64,000 nucleotides of DNA from a candidate division Zixibacteria bacterium SM23_81 (GTDB lineage Bacteria; SM23-81). The stretch covers positions 1-64,000 of the forward strand of contig LJUY01000006.1 in assembly GCA_001304015.1 (NCBI GenBank), given 5' to 3'. The notes beneath the pieces are model-generated. The model was not told where the DNA came from and made no database searches. It was given only the letters and a program-made list of their open reading frames with translations. The translations under genes and the position numbers were made by a program. Shown in pieces: positions 41,949 through 51,888 of the stretch; position 1 is the first letter of the stretch; every line of letters starts with the position of its first letter.

Positions 41949-44900
41949 TCAAGGGTTGAAGTCGAAGCGCAAGCCCAGACGAATCTGCCTGGGGGTTCCC
42001 CAGTTATAAGGATGATTGATGAAGGCGCGGTACTGAGCCTCAGCCGGCGCACCACCATTGGCGGCAAGCCAGCTCTGGCCTTCAGGAGTGCTCAACCAGC
42101 CATTGTCCTCCGCAGAACCGGTGGCCTCGTAGATGCCCCGGTAATCGGTGTTGCCGATGTCCATGTTGTAGTTCCAGCGATCGAACTTGCGGCTGAACGG
42201 ATTCTCGGTGCCCAGCAGGTTTATGACCCACACGTAGGCGTCAAAGTCCACACCTCCCACCTCGAAGGTCTTGTCCAGCTTCATGTCCATCTGGTGGGTC
42301 CAATCGGTGTAGGCCGAGTTGATGGCCCCCTCGGGGAAGGCCGTGCTGAAGCGCGCCTGAAAGATGGTATCGGCAATCCTCTTGGGCGTGTATGGCAGGC
42401 CGCTGCCGAAGGACCAGTTCAAGTTCAATCCCATTCGGCCCAGAGGATGTCCGCCCATCAGCACGGGACCGTCATCGGGCTTGCTGCGGATGTCCAGGTT
42501 GACGCTACCGGTGTGTCGCTGGTCGAAGTCCAGAGGAGCTACGAAGGTGGGATAGTACTCCCGGCCGATCCAGGTCACGTAGAAGTCGCTCCCGGAGGTG
42601 GATCCGGTGCCGCCGGCAAATTGCAGCGTATAGCTGGCATGAGCTGAAATCCTCTCCGTCCGGCGCATATCGAAGTTCACGCTCAGCCCCTTGACAGAGC
42701 CATAATCCCCGTTTTGGTACTGAGGATAGGTGTTGGGATGGGCCTCATAGCGGTTACGCAGCACGATGAGATCCCGAATCTCTTTGTAAAAAGCAGAGAT
42801 GTCTACGGCGGCGTTGTCTCCCACTTGCTGGCTGAGCCCCACCTCATACTGGGTGGTCTTGGTGGGCTTCAGATCCGGATTGCCGATCTCCACCTGATTG
42901 CCCTGGGAAATCTGGCCAGCCATGTAATCCCAGCCCGTATACAGGAAGGCCAATTGCGGCTGCTGGACAAACTTGCCAAACTGGGCGTGGAACACGGTCC
43001 GGTCGGTGACGGGAAATCCAATCCCCACCCTGGGGCTGAAGTTGTGCTGGGCCTCGGTGTCCTCCAGGCTGTCCAGTTCGATGAATCCAAACTCGTTCAG
43101 GGGAATATGATAGGGATCCACCAGCCTCTTGTCTTTGGCATCCATCATGTCCCAGCGAAGACCCAGGTTGAGCACCAGGTCGGAGATCTCGATCTTGTCC
43201 TGAACGTAGGCCGAGACGATGACCGGGTGCTTGGCATTATCAGGATCTGTGTCATCATCAATGGTGTCGTCAGGATCCACCGGCTGCTCGCCCCAATCGC
43301 CGAAGTAGATGGGATAGCCGAAATTGTCGGTGTAACCCACTCGGTAAGCGGCCCTCACGTCAGCGGCACTATCCGGCGGGTTGTCCGCCAGGGTTCCGGC
43401 AATCTGCATGGGTCGCGTCACGGAGTAACGCCTCAGGGTATTGTAACGGTACTCAAAACCGGCCTTGAACTCGTGGACATCCCACATCTGGCTGGTGCCG
43501 TCGAACTTGAGCCCCCACGAGCTGGAGCGGTTGAGATAGTAGTCGTCGTACACGCTGATGGAGTCGAAAATTCCCGACCCAAATCGGAAGGGCTCGCCGG
43601 GGTTGGTACCGGGCTCGGGGAGAAATGCATTCCAGATGCCATTGCTATAAATACCATCTGGTGTGGTCAAGGTGTCGTTGTTGTCGCCATAGTCATAGAT
43701 GTTACGGCCCAAAATCCCATCGCCCCGCTCGCTGCCATGCGAGTGATAGCTAAAGGTGGCCGTGTAAAAGGTATTCGGATTGAGCGTGTGAGTGATCTTC
43801 CCATATGTGGACCAGGAGAACTCCTCGTCGGTGGCCATATGGGCCAGGGTTTCCTCGAGCAGGGAGCGGTGTTGATCGTACTCCTCGAAGTCCGCATTCC
43901 AGTAATGTCCGCCGAGCTTGATCTGGATGGGCCTGAGATCCACCAGCACGTTGCCGTTGAACATCCAGTTCTTTTCGTAGTTGTGGGGCAGAGGGCCGGT
44001 GGTCGTGGTAATCTCGGCCACGCCCGCGCTGTCGCCGATATCGACCAGCACCGGATGCTCACCCAAGGAGGGCCGGCGGTCCTTCATCTCGCGCCATTCG
44101 CCGGTCAGGAAGAATTTCAGCTTGTTCTCCAGCCCGGGAACGGGGCCGCTGAGGCCCAGGTTGCCGACGTTATACCCGTAGGAGTAAGCCCCCAGGTTCT
44201 CGTCATCCTGGCTCAACCAACTGTCGGTGACGAACTCTCCGTTGATATTGTAACTCCGTCTCCCCGTCCTGGTGGTGGTGTGAATCACGCCGGAGTTAGC
44301 GAAGCCGTATTCGGCATTGAAGCCACCAGACTGGTAGGAGATCTCCTCCACCGAGTTGATGGGCACCTCCCCTTGCGGCTCGCCGGTGCGCAGGTCGTTG
44401 ACATACACGCCGTCCACATACCAGGCGATCTCATCTTCACGCCCGCCGCGCACGTGCATCCTATCGCCCAAAAAGACCACTCCGGGCTGAGAGGCCACTA
44501 TCTCGGAGTAGCTCCTCATGGGCAGGTTTTGGAAGTCCTCCAGGCGCAGAGTCCGGGTCACGTTGGTGGCGGCCCGCTCGACCAGCGGCCGTGCGGCCGT
44601 AACCACGATCACCTGACCCTCCAAAACGGTCTCTTCCAATGCCACATCCTGGATGGTGGTGAGATCCACATTCACGATGACATTCTGGACGCGAGTCGTC
44701 GTGTAACCGACCACACTCACGGCCATATTATAGCTGCGAGGTGGGACGTTCAGGATGATGAACACTCCCCCTCTATCGCTCGCCGCGCCCATGGTGGTCC
44801 CTTCCAGAATGACGTTGGCTCCGGGCAGCGGGTCACCGGTTCTGGCATCGGTAACAGTGCCCATGATCTTTCCCGTATCACCAGCCAACACTAAGGAGGG

Positions 44901-44954
44901 TAATAGCAGGCCGAGGATCAGAAGACCTGCCAACGGTAAGATTTTTCTTTTCAT
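41949..44954 (-). CDS. TonB-dependent receptor with carboxypeptidase-regulatory-like domain
   Basis: 1001 residues. Signal peptide (LPLAGLLILGLLLPSLVLA); CarboxypepD_reg-like domain (about 28-110; GTVTDARTGDPLPGANVILE); plug domain (MRSYSEIVASQPGVVFLGDR, MHVRGGREDEIAWYVDGVYV); then a 22-strand type barrel with TVFHAQFGKFVQQPQLAFL and NPDLKPTKTTQYEVGLSQQV, ending QIRLGLRFDFNP. No SusD partner lies next to it; the neighbour is the 976-residue secreted protein instead. It imports a large substrate or acts as an Oar-like outer-membrane protein; ligand unknown. A run AGGGGG stands eight bases before the ATG. Confidence 0.92.
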   Translation of the reverse strand: MKRKILPLAGLLILGLLLPSLVLAGDTGKIMGTVTDARTGDPLPGANVILEGTTMGAASDRGGVFIILNVPPRSYNMAVSVVGYTTTRVQNVIVNVDLTTIQDVALEETVLEGQVIVVTAARPLVERAATNVTRTLRLEDFQNLPMRSYSEIVASQPGVVFLGDRMHVRGGREDEIAWYVDGVYVNDLRTGEPQGEVPINSVEEISYQSGGFNAEYGFANSGVIHTTTRTGRRSYNINGEFVTDSWLSQDDENLGAYSYGYNVGNLGLSGPVPGLENKLKFFLTGEWREMKDRRPSLGEHPVLVDIGDSAGVAEITTTTGPLPHNYEKNWMFNGNVLVDLRPIQIKLGGHYWNADFEEYDQHRSLLEETLAHMATDEEFSWSTYGKITHTLNPNTFYTATFSYHSHGSERGDGILGRNIYDYGDNNDTLTTPDGIYSNGIWNAFLPEPGTNPGEPFRFGSGIFDSISVYDDYYLNRSSSWGLKFDGTSQMWDVHEFKAGFEYRYNTLRRYSVTRPMQIAGTLADNPPDSAADVRAAYRVGYTDNFGYPIYFGDWGEQPVDPDDTIDDDTDPDNAKHPVIVSAYVQDKIEISDLVLNLGLRWDMMDAKDKRLVDPYHIPLNEFGFIELDSLEDTEAQHNFSPRVGIGFPVTDRTVFHAQFGKFVQQPQLAFLYTGWDYMAGQISQGNQVEIGNPDLKPTKTTQYEVGLSQQVGDNAAVDISAFYKEIRDLIVLRNRYEAHPNTYPQYQNGDYGSVKGLSVNFDMRRTERISAHASYTLQFAGGTGSTSGSDFYVTWIGREYYPTFVAPLDFDQRHTGSVNLDIRSKPDDGPVLMGGHPLGRMGLNLNWSFGSGLPYTPKRIADTIFQARFSTAFPEGAINSAYTDWTHQMDMKLDKTFEVGGVDFDAYVWVINLLGTENPFSRKFDRWNYNMDIGNTDYRGIYEATGSAEDNGWLSTPEGQSWLAANGGAPAEAQYRAFINHPYNWGTPRQIRLGLRFDFNP

Positions 44955-45604
44955 GAGAAAAACCCCCTTTGATTGTATCTCAGAGGACTGAAATCATCGA
45001 TGACGTGAGCTCGTGCCCACGAATTTCAATAGACTCTTTCGCTTCTGTTCATCACCTCCTTCTATATCTAAAAACCCTATCTTCTCTCCGGTGGCTGAAA
45101 AATGCCTCATATCAGCGCACCGAAAGTTACAAAAATAGAAAGTAACACTTCTTATAGAATTGTCAAGGAAAAAATTTATAATACTATACACCTCCCCCTT
45201 TCCTTTGCTTCTCGAAAATATCAAATCCGCAAAGGCTCTTGGACAGTGATCATGGATTGCTACAAAATCAGCAACTATTATGCCGGACCATTACGATAGG
45301 CTATATTTGTGCTGCTAAAGGGAATAGAACTTCGGAGCGGGAGAGTTTATAACACACGAGCTGATGAGCTGTATAGTATTTGAACACTATCCCCTTCGCA
45401 GTGCGCAAAATTATTCAGACTCTCTAAAAATTTATATCTTTTTGAACCATTGTCAAGTAAAATTTTACCCGGCCTTAAAAAAATTGAGAGATTAACTTAG
45501 ATGAAAAACCCCTTGCCTTGATCTTCTCCTTTTCGTAATTTACACATCAAAGGTTTCATTTTCATAGCGATTAGCAGATCGATAAGCAAAAAAGGAGCCA
45601 ATCC
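44955..45604. other. AT-rich divergent intergenic region
   Basis: About 650 bases between the TonB receptor (minus) and the PpiD-like gene (plus), much richer in A+T than its surroundings. A TTGACA box for the minus strand lies near 45161-45166, but its -10 partner is weak (TACTTT at spacing 16). A strong GGAGGTGATG on the minus strand at about 45050 heads an 8-codon frame in the receptor's leader. No gene is convincing. Confidence 0.5.
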
Positions 45605-47401
45605 ATGCTCAAAGCCATGCGCCAAAATACGAAACTCATCTTGTGGATTATCCTGGCCGCCTTTGTGGGCACGATCATCTTCGCCTGGGGGATGAATGTC
45701 ACGGGCAGGCAGGGAAGCAGGCAGGCGGTGGTGGGTGTTGTAAACGGTCAAAAAATCTCCTATCAACAGTTTTCATACATATTTCAGAACCTCTACGATC
45801 AAACTCAAGAGCAGTTGGGCCAGGCGTTGGACGAGGAAACTTCCCGGCAGCTCCTGGACGAAACTTGGAACCAAATTGTCAACCAGATTCTGCTCACCGA
45901 GGAGATCGAAAAGCGAGAGATACGCGTCACCGACCTGGAAGTGGTCACCTACATTCGAGACAACCCCCCGGATTTTCTCCTGAACAACGAGAGCTTGCAG
46001 ACAGACGGCGAGTTCGATCCCCAGAAATATGCGGCGGCCCTGGCCGATCCCAGATACGACTGGAGACCTCTGGAGAATCAGGTTCGAGCAATACTGCCCG
46101 TGCAGAAGCTGCAGAGCATGATCATGGCCGCCGTCCGGGTCACCGATGCAGAGGTGTGGAACGATTACAAGGCAAAAAACGAACGAGTTCAGGTTCGCTA
46201 CGTGGCTCTCCGACCCACGGATTTCGAGGTGGATCAAGCCAAAATCACTGAAGGGGAAATCAGGCATTATTTCGATGAACACCAGCACGAGTATCACCAA
46301 CCGAGCAGAGCCAACCTGGATTACGTGTTCTTGGAGAAGACCGCCAGCCAAGCAGATGAGGACACCGTTCGAGCCGAGCTGGAGGCTCTCAGAGAAAGGG
46401 CCTTGGATGGAGAGGATTTCGGAGAGTTAGCCGAGATTTTCTCTCAAGGACCTTCTGGCAAGGACGGTGGGGATTTGGGATTCTTTGGTCGAGGGGTCAT
46501 GGACAGCGCCTTTGAGGCCGGGGCTTTTGCCCTTCAGGAAGGAGAGATCTCAATGCCCATCCGCTCCTCTTTTGGCTGGCATATCATTAAGTTGGAGGAA
46601 AGACGAGCCAGCGGCACAGAAGAGGAGGTTCGAGCCCGTCATATTCTCCTGAAGGTCACTCCCAGCCAGCAGACGCTAGAGGCCCTTCTGGATCAGGTGG
46701 ACAAGTTGGCTCAAAGCGCTAAGGAAGTCGGCCTGGAACAAGCCGCTCAGGAGGCTGGTTTCGAGGTCATGCAAACGGGTCTTTTCCATGAGGGCAGCCA
46801 ATTTGTGCCTGGGCTGGGAAAGGCCAGCGACGCTGCCAAGTTCGCCTTTTCAAGCAAGAGAGGAGAGATCGGAGGCCCGTTCGAGAACGAGAAGGGACTT
46901 TCTTTAGTCTCCATTCGAGAACGGGAAAATGCCGGGATTCCCCCACTGGACAAAGTGAAGAAACAAGTTGAATCAGCATTGATTCGCGAAAAGCAGAAGC
47001 AGCTCGCTCGAGAAAAGGCTATGGGCTTTCAGAATCGCCTCCAGGAGGGCCAAACCCTGGCGGCGGCGGCCCAAGACATCTCCCTCATTGTGGAGGAAAC
47101 CGAACCTTTCGCCCGCAAGGATTATGTCCCCAAGATTGGTCTAGCCAACGAATTTGTGGGAACGGCCTTTGGACTCCAAGTGGGTGAGATCAGCGGTTTA
47201 GTGGAAACCAATCGCGGATACTATTTCTTGCAGGTAGTGGCTCGAGAGGAAGCAGATCTGGAGGAGTTCCAAGAACAAAAGCAGGCATTGACGTTAGATC
47301 TTCTCAGAAGAAAGCAGAATCAGGTATATGGAGACTGGTTTGAAGGAGTGAGACAAAAGGCCAACATCGAGGACTATCGCGACCGTTTCTTCAGGGTATA
47401 A
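45605..47401 (+). CDS. PpiD/SurA-like periplasmic peptidyl-prolyl isomerase, membrane-anchored
   Basis: 598 residues. A single N-terminal anchor (LILWIILAAFVGTIIFAWGM) is followed by the SurA_N-like chaperone domain (VVGVVNGQKISYQQFSYIFQ) and a parvulin PPIC domain (about 225-330; GKDGGDLGFFGRGVM, SFGWHIIKLEERR). A second, degenerate parvulin-like part follows (GTAFGLQVGEISGLVETNRG), as in PpiD. It assists folding of outer-membrane proteins as they leave the Sec channel. GGAG precedes the ATG. Its end overlaps the oppositely oriented PQQ-propeller gene by 11 bases. Confidence 0.88.
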   Translation: MLKAMRQNTKLILWIILAAFVGTIIFAWGMNVTGRQGSRQAVVGVVNGQKISYQQFSYIFQNLYDQTQEQLGQALDEETSRQLLDETWNQIVNQILLTEEIEKREIRVTDLEVVTYIRDNPPDFLLNNESLQTDGEFDPQKYAAALADPRYDWRPLENQVRAILPVQKLQSMIMAAVRVTDAEVWNDYKAKNERVQVRYVALRPTDFEVDQAKITEGEIRHYFDEHQHEYHQPSRANLDYVFLEKTASQADEDTVRAELEALRERALDGEDFGELAEIFSQGPSGKDGGDLGFFGRGVMDSAFEAGAFALQEGEISMPIRSSFGWHIIKLEERRASGTEEEVRARHILLKVTPSQQTLEALLDQVDKLAQSAKEVGLEQAAQEAGFEVMQTGLFHEGSQFVPGLGKASDAAKFAFSSKRGEIGGPFENEKGLSLVSIRERENAGIPPLDKVKKQVESALIREKQKQLAREKAMGFQNRLQEGQTLAAAAQDISLIVEETEPFARKDYVPKIGLANEFVGTAFGLQVGEISGLVETNRGYYFLQVVAREEADLEEFQEQKQALTLDLLRRKQNQVYGDWFEGVRQKANIEDYRDRFFRV

Positions 47402-48578
47402 CCTGGCCATGGGCGCCTTCGTCTTCTTCCCCAGCCCCGAAGGCATATAAATAGCCATCCATGGAGCCAACGTAAATCCGACCCTCCCAGGCGGCAGGAG
47501 AGGAGACGATAGCTCTTCCGGTCCTGTGGCTCCAGTTCAGTTCCCCAGTCTCAGCATCCAGGGCGTAAAGAACGCCATTGCTGGCGCCGAAGATAACTAC
47601 TTGCCCGTTGCCCAATGGGGCGCTAAGTATTGGACTTCCCACCGTAAAGGACCAATTCAAAGTACCGTTCGTAGCATTAAGAGCGTACAGCGTGCCGTTA
47701 TCCGATCCAGTATACACCGTCCCGTGGCAAACCGCCGGCGAGCTAGATAGGTCTCCTTCCGTCTGGAACGACCAGACCACCTCCCCATCATCCTCCCTCA
47801 AGGCATGGATCTTTCCATCGAAGGATGACACGTAGATGTGTCCCTCATGGGCTATGGGCGATGACCAGATGCTTCCGCCCAGCTCTCTTCTCCAAGCCTC
47901 ACGACCGGTATCAGCCTCCAGAGCATAGACAAAACCCTCCGCGGAGCCAAGGTAGATCATACCTCTCATAAAGGCGGCTGCAGTGCTCGTTCGCCCCTCT
48001 GTCTGAAACCGCCACAGCTCCTGTCCGTCCTCGGTCGACAGGGCATGGATGCTGCCCGAACCGGAGCTCACGAACACCACTCGACCAGCCAGCGTCAGCG
48101 AGGCGGAGACGTCGGGGATGTCCTTTTTCCAACGCATATCCCCGTTGATAAGATCCAAGGCGTAGACTCCATCATCGCCGAACTCTGTACCGAAAAAAAC
48201 GGTCCGCACGCCGATGGCCGGTGAGGCGGATATGCTGGAACCCACTTTGAGAAAGCTGTAAGGACGACCATCGCGGGCTGACAGGAGATAAAACCTCTTG
48301 CCAAGGGAGCCAATACAGACCAACCCATCTACCACCGCCGGCGAGGAGACGATGGGACCCTTGGTGCGAAATCGCCACAAAAGGTGCATCGGGAGCCGAA
48401 TATCCCCATAATATTGACCGGTATGCCCGCTGTTTCCGCCCAGCATGGGCCAACCGCCTCCGGGCTCAAAGGCATCGGGAACAACAAGACGTCCTTGACA
48501 ACAGAGACCAAAAATCACCGCCAGCATAGCGAGGACGCCCAGGTATCTCAGGCTTTTTCTTCCTGTCAATAGTTCCAT
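47391..48578 (-). CDS. PQQ-like beta-propeller protein (BamB-like)
   Basis: 395 residues with a hydrophobic signal segment ending near the Cys pair at FGLCCQG, so possibly a lipoprotein. About eight blades of the PQQ type repeat through the chain: PIVSSPAVVDGLVCIGSLG, SIWSSPIAHEGHIYVSSFDG, DLSSSPAVCHGTVYTGSDNG and more, with the Trp-docking W-x-F/H signature (LNWSFTVGSP, LNWSHRTGRA). Similar proteins include BamB and secreted binding propellers. It overlaps the upstream fusion gene by 13 bases, so the two are co-translated and may serve the same outer-membrane complex. Confidence 0.82.
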   Translation of the reverse strand: MELLTGRKSLRYLGVLAMLAVIFGLCCQGRLVVPDAFEPGGGWPMLGGNSGHTGQYYGDIRLPMHLLWRFRTKGPIVSSPAVVDGLVCIGSLGKRFYLLSARDGRPYSFLKVGSSISASPAIGVRTVFFGTEFGDDGVYALDLINGDMRWKKDIPDVSASLTLAGRVVFVSSGSGSIHALSTEDGQELWRFQTEGRTSTAAAFMRGMIYLGSAEGFVYALEADTGREAWRRELGGSIWSSPIAHEGHIYVSSFDGKIHALREDDGEVVWSFQTEGDLSSSPAVCHGTVYTGSDNGTLYALNATNGTLNWSFTVGSPILSAPLGNGQVVIFGASNGVLYALDAETGELNWSHRTGRAIVSSPAAWEGRIYVGSMDGYLYAFGAGEEDEGAHGQVIP

Positions 48579-51385
48579 CCGAAGAAAAACTGAACCTTGG
48601 TCTCGGGGAAGATCCTGTCAAAATCGGTAATCTTGGCAAAGTCCAGCCGTAGAACGGTGAAATAACTCAGTCTGGCCCGCAGTCCCAGGCCAAAGGCACC
48701 GTGAACCTGAGTCAGTTCCTTCTTGAGGCTGAGATCTTCGCTCCAAGCATTGCCGATGTCCATGAAAACGGCTCCCCGAATGGCCTGGAGTTCAAAATTC
48801 CCGAAAGGAAATCCCACTAGAAGGTTATCAATCACCGGGACTCTCAGTTCGTTATTCAACAGAATCAGTTTCCGTCCCATGAAGTACCTGCGAGGGTACC
48901 CTCTCATGTCCCAGCTTCCGCCCATATAGAATATCTGTGGTTCTGCCCCCTGGCTGTACAGACCGACCAGCCGAATGGCGTGACAGATCCTCCGGCTGAG
49001 CCGAAAATACTGACGCAGGTCACCCATGATGGTCCGATTAAACAGGCGACCTGACCACGGTCCCCAGGTAAGACCCATGGTCAAGTTCATCCTCAAGCCA
49101 TCTATGGGGCCCACCGGCCCCCAGAGGGAGGTGTCTTTGATGAAAGAAAGATAGGTAGAAGAAAGGAAGGCCGATCTCTTTCTTCCAGAATCGTAATTCT
49201 CCTTGTACGAATTCTTCAGGAAGGTACTCAACTCGAGTCTATGGAACTTAGAAAAGGGATGTCTTACCGCGACAAAACCCCCGTATTGCCGTTCGAAGTA
49301 CCAACCACGATAGGTATCGAAGTAGTCATCTACAAAGTGAAAACCCCCCGCTCCTATATTCGTGCGCCGGGAAAGGTTAAAATAGCTAAAGCCCAGGTTG
49401 AAGCTGGAAAGGAAATCCCGCCGGTCGCTGGCCGTGTTATTGAGCAAGAAATAGTATTGGTGATCCCCCAACATATCCGTCAATGCTATTTGAAGCCCCC
49501 CGCCAAGCCCCAAAACGGGATCGTATGAGATGGCGCTTTGAGCAATATCCAGGGAAAGCTTCTTTCGATACTTGGCTGGGGAAGGAGATCGAGCGGCAGG
49601 AAGTTTCATCGGCTCCCAAGGCTCCATTATCTGCTCCGGTCGTGAGGCTAAAACTCCAGGACCCAGGGAATCGGGGAGTTCCATACGATAGATTTGGAAG
49701 CGACTTTGGCCATAGGCACAGAAGATGAGATGCTCTCCATTCTGGGACCAGTCGGGGTCAAAGACTCCTGTGAGAATATTGGTCAGTCGATGAACGCGAC
49801 GATTCTGACCATTGACATCCTGGATGTACAGATTAAAAACGCCTTCCCGGTCCGAGCAGAAAACGATACGATTTCCCTCTGGCGCCCAGGAGGGTGATTG
49901 GTCATTATGTGCCCCCTCAGTCAACCGCTCAAGGTCTCCGTCCTCCAGGCGACATAGATAGAGATTGTGAAATCCATGGCGACCTTGGGGGGAACGATCT
50001 GAGCTGAAAACCAAGGAACGGCCATCGGGAGACCAGCTCGGGTCCCGATCGTCATAAAGATCTGACGTGATCTGGCGAAGTTCACCACTGCGGACCTCTA
50101 CTGCATACAGGTTGACATGGCCATGGCGGTCAGCGGCCGAGAAAGCAATTCTGTCGCCCTGCGGCGACCAGCAAGGAGAGGACATGGAGATCAAGCGAGG
50201 AAATTGGAACCTCTCTATAACCCGACCACTCTCCATGTCCCATAGGTAGAGGACATCTGTCTCCTGGCTTTTGGACACAAAGGCCAGGGTGCCAGAGCAT
50301 GAAACGTCCAGTTTGCTCTTGAGCAGATGCAGAGTTTCAAACTCGGTTGTTCGCTCACCTCGGATCAGGCGTCGAACCGCTTTCCCCTCCTCCCCAATGG
50401 TCAGCAGGTAAACGTCCACATATCCCATTCGATTGGTCATGAAGACGATCCCCCCGCCATTGGAATCCGTGGCGTGATAAACAGTCGGCTTCACGTTGGA
50501 GCCCACAAAGGTCAACTGCTCAGCCGCCTGTTCTGGCATGTCAAGCTCCCTCAGCAGTGGATAATACCGTTTCTTGAGGCAATACTGCCACTTCCTATCC
50601 ACCTCTTCGAGAGAGCTTCCCAGTGTCATTTCCAAGGCGTCGGGGAATTTCTTCGCCTTCCACCAATTTTCGCATAGCCGCAGGATTTTGTCCTCCCCAT
50701 ACCGCTGGGCGATAAACTCCACCGCAGACTGCCCCTCTTTATACATCTGAAAGGTGCCGTTGATGCGGTACATCTGATCCAAAGGCACCAGGTTCCCGGA
50801 GATGACGGCATCTCGCAGGACCATCTCGGCCTCGGCATCCCATCGGCCGGACCAGTACTCGGCCAGCCCCTCGATCATCCACAGTGGGGGAAGATAATAC
50901 TGAAATTTATCGTGGTCCCGCAGCACGACCTTGAGCTTAGAGAGTGTGAACACATGAACGAGCTCATGCCGGATGACTTTCTCCAAGCTGGCATGGGAGC
51001 CCGTAAAGGGCACCACAACCCGACCCTTCATAAATTCCATAAAGCCGCCCACGCCCTCGGGCAGCATGGAGGGGATCGTGTTGGTCTGTTGAAAATAGTT
51101 ATGCGCACTGTAGAGAATCAGGGGAATGGGGCGAGATATATGGTGATGAAACTTGGCCGCCAGTTGCTGGTAACTTTTTTCGGCCATGGCGGCCGCCGCC
51201 TCGGCTAACTCCCTTTCCTCGGAATAGAAGTAAATCTCGAGGTGATCGGTCTTCATGACCAGCCATTGAAAGTTGGTGTACTGAATCTTATTCTTGCCAA
51301 AATGATACTGAGCCTGGCCATTTGCAAACAGGCCGAGGAGGCAGATCAGGCCAGTTGCCAGAAAGAGGGTTTTGATTTTTCTCAT
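48566..51385 (-). CDS. Peptidase MA-like / TolB propeller / BamA-like barrel fusion protein
   Basis: 939 residues in three parts. After a signal peptide, residues 30-290 form a gluzincin-type peptidase with His140-ELVH144 and a downstream Glu in MIEGLAEYWSG. Residues about 300-640 carry TolB/PD40 blades: SSPCWSPQGDRIAFSAADRH, RDPSWSPDGRSLVFSSDRSP, QSPSWAPEGNRIVFCSDREG. The last 300 residues resemble the surface-antigen/BamA barrel: SISYDPVLGLGGGLQIALTD, GSWDMRGYPRRYF, and a C-terminal aromatic FFFGWNY. Such MA-propeller-barrel proteins occur in FCB phyla. It is probably anchored in the outer membrane with the propeller in the periplasm, but orientation is inferred. Confidence 0.83.
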   Translation of the reverse strand: MRKIKTLFLATGLICLLGLFANGQAQYHFGKNKIQYTNFQWLVMKTDHLEIYFYSEERELAEAAAAMAEKSYQQLAAKFHHHISRPIPLILYSAHNYFQQTNTIPSMLPEGVGGFMEFMKGRVVVPFTGSHASLEKVIRHELVHVFTLSKLKVVLRDHDKFQYYLPPLWMIEGLAEYWSGRWDAEAEMVLRDAVISGNLVPLDQMYRINGTFQMYKEGQSAVEFIAQRYGEDKILRLCENWWKAKKFPDALEMTLGSSLEEVDRKWQYCLKKRYYPLLRELDMPEQAAEQLTFVGSNVKPTVYHATDSNGGGIVFMTNRMGYVDVYLLTIGEEGKAVRRLIRGERTTEFETLHLLKSKLDVSCSGTLAFVSKSQETDVLYLWDMESGRVIERFQFPRLISMSSPCWSPQGDRIAFSAADRHGHVNLYAVEVRSGELRQITSDLYDDRDPSWSPDGRSLVFSSDRSPQGRHGFHNLYLCRLEDGDLERLTEGAHNDQSPSWAPEGNRIVFCSDREGVFNLYIQDVNGQNRRVHRLTNILTGVFDPDWSQNGEHLIFCAYGQSRFQIYRMELPDSLGPGVLASRPEQIMEPWEPMKLPAARSPSPAKYRKKLSLDIAQSAISYDPVLGLGGGLQIALTDMLGDHQYYFLLNNTASDRRDFLSSFNLGFSYFNLSRRTNIGAGGFHFVDDYFDTYRGWYFERQYGGFVAVRHPFSKFHRLELSTFLKNSYKENYDSGRKRSAFLSSTYLSFIKDTSLWGPVGPIDGLRMNLTMGLTWGPWSGRLFNRTIMGDLRQYFRLSRRICHAIRLVGLYSQGAEPQIFYMGGSWDMRGYPRRYFMGRKLILLNNELRVPVIDNLLVGFPFGNFELQAIRGAVFMDIGNAWSEDLSLKKELTQVHGAFGLGLRARLSYFTVLRLDFAKITDFDRIFPETKVQFFFGWNY

Positions 51386-51616
51386 TATAGATATTTCCGC
51401 TCGTGGGTTTCAGTATCCTTCACCAAGAGAATACTCGACCATCAGTTTCGGCTAAGAAAACGGCTTAATACTAGCCCTTCTGTCCATTTTAAAATAGTTA
51501 TCGAGCCTTCATCTGTCAACCTCAATTTATCGTTCGTACGGATCTATGTGGCTCAGATACATATTGCAGAAACGATAAAAATAAGAAGTTACCTCAATTA
51601 GTGGAGCAAAAAGGCG

Positions 51617-51645
51617 TTGACAAGATCAGATTGTAGCAATATATT
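51617..51645 (+). promoter_or_regulatory. Promoter of the accessory region (TTGACA-N17-TATATT)
   Basis: TTGACA at 51617-51622 and TATATT at 51640-51645, spaced by 17 bases; transcription start expected near 51652. The same two boxes occur at rpsT. The resulting leader before the sulfotransferase would be about 276 bases long. The stretch 51386-51927 has no other convincing gene. Confidence 0.65.
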
Positions 51646-51774
51646 GATTTAATGTCGGGAAGGTGCGAATTTTTCCTCTCCTTTGCGTGACAAGCTAGAC
51701 TAACCCACCAAAGGGGATAGATCAATCATAGCCAGTCTGTTCTATATTCGAGCAAGGCCTTAGGAACTATCAGC

Positions 51775-51888
51775 ATGAAGGAACCTCTACGAGTAATTTC
51801 TGTGGATAAAGGTCTTCGATTGGTTCTTCTGCAGAGTTTCTTGACGAAAGGATTCGTGCAAAAAACTTTAGAGAAGTACATATTTTGA
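51775..51888 (+). CDS. Possible 37-residue leader peptide upstream of the sulfotransferase
   Basis: An ATG-initiated frame inside the long leader encodes MKEPLRVISVDKGLRLVLLQ followed by SFLTKGFVQKTLEKYIF and stops 39 bases before the sulfotransferase. AGGA stands 11 bases before the ATG, a little far. No family resemblance. It could be a leader peptide, a relic, or chance. Confidence 0.25.
   Translation: MKEPLRVISVDKGLRLVLLQSFLTKGFVQKTLEKYIF

Noticed and set aside
41922-41950. GATC/CCGGA inverted repeat between the TonB receptor and the secreted protein gene
   Set aside because: No T-run on the transcribed strand and it overlaps the receptor's end; likely chance.
42714-44894. A 726-codon plus-strand open frame opposite the TonB receptor gene
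   Set aside because: It is antisense to a gene with unmistakable plug and barrel motifs. Its composition (Val/His/Gly-rich, few hydrophobic patterns) is what the complement of a GC-rich gene gives, and no ribosome site or family motif is present.
45120-45180. TTGACA box as TonB receptor promoter
   Set aside because: The -35 is exact but no good -10 lies at 16-18 bases; a Bacteroidetes-like TATTTTTG occurs but its distance from the -33 box is wrong. Kept only as a note in the intergenic entry.
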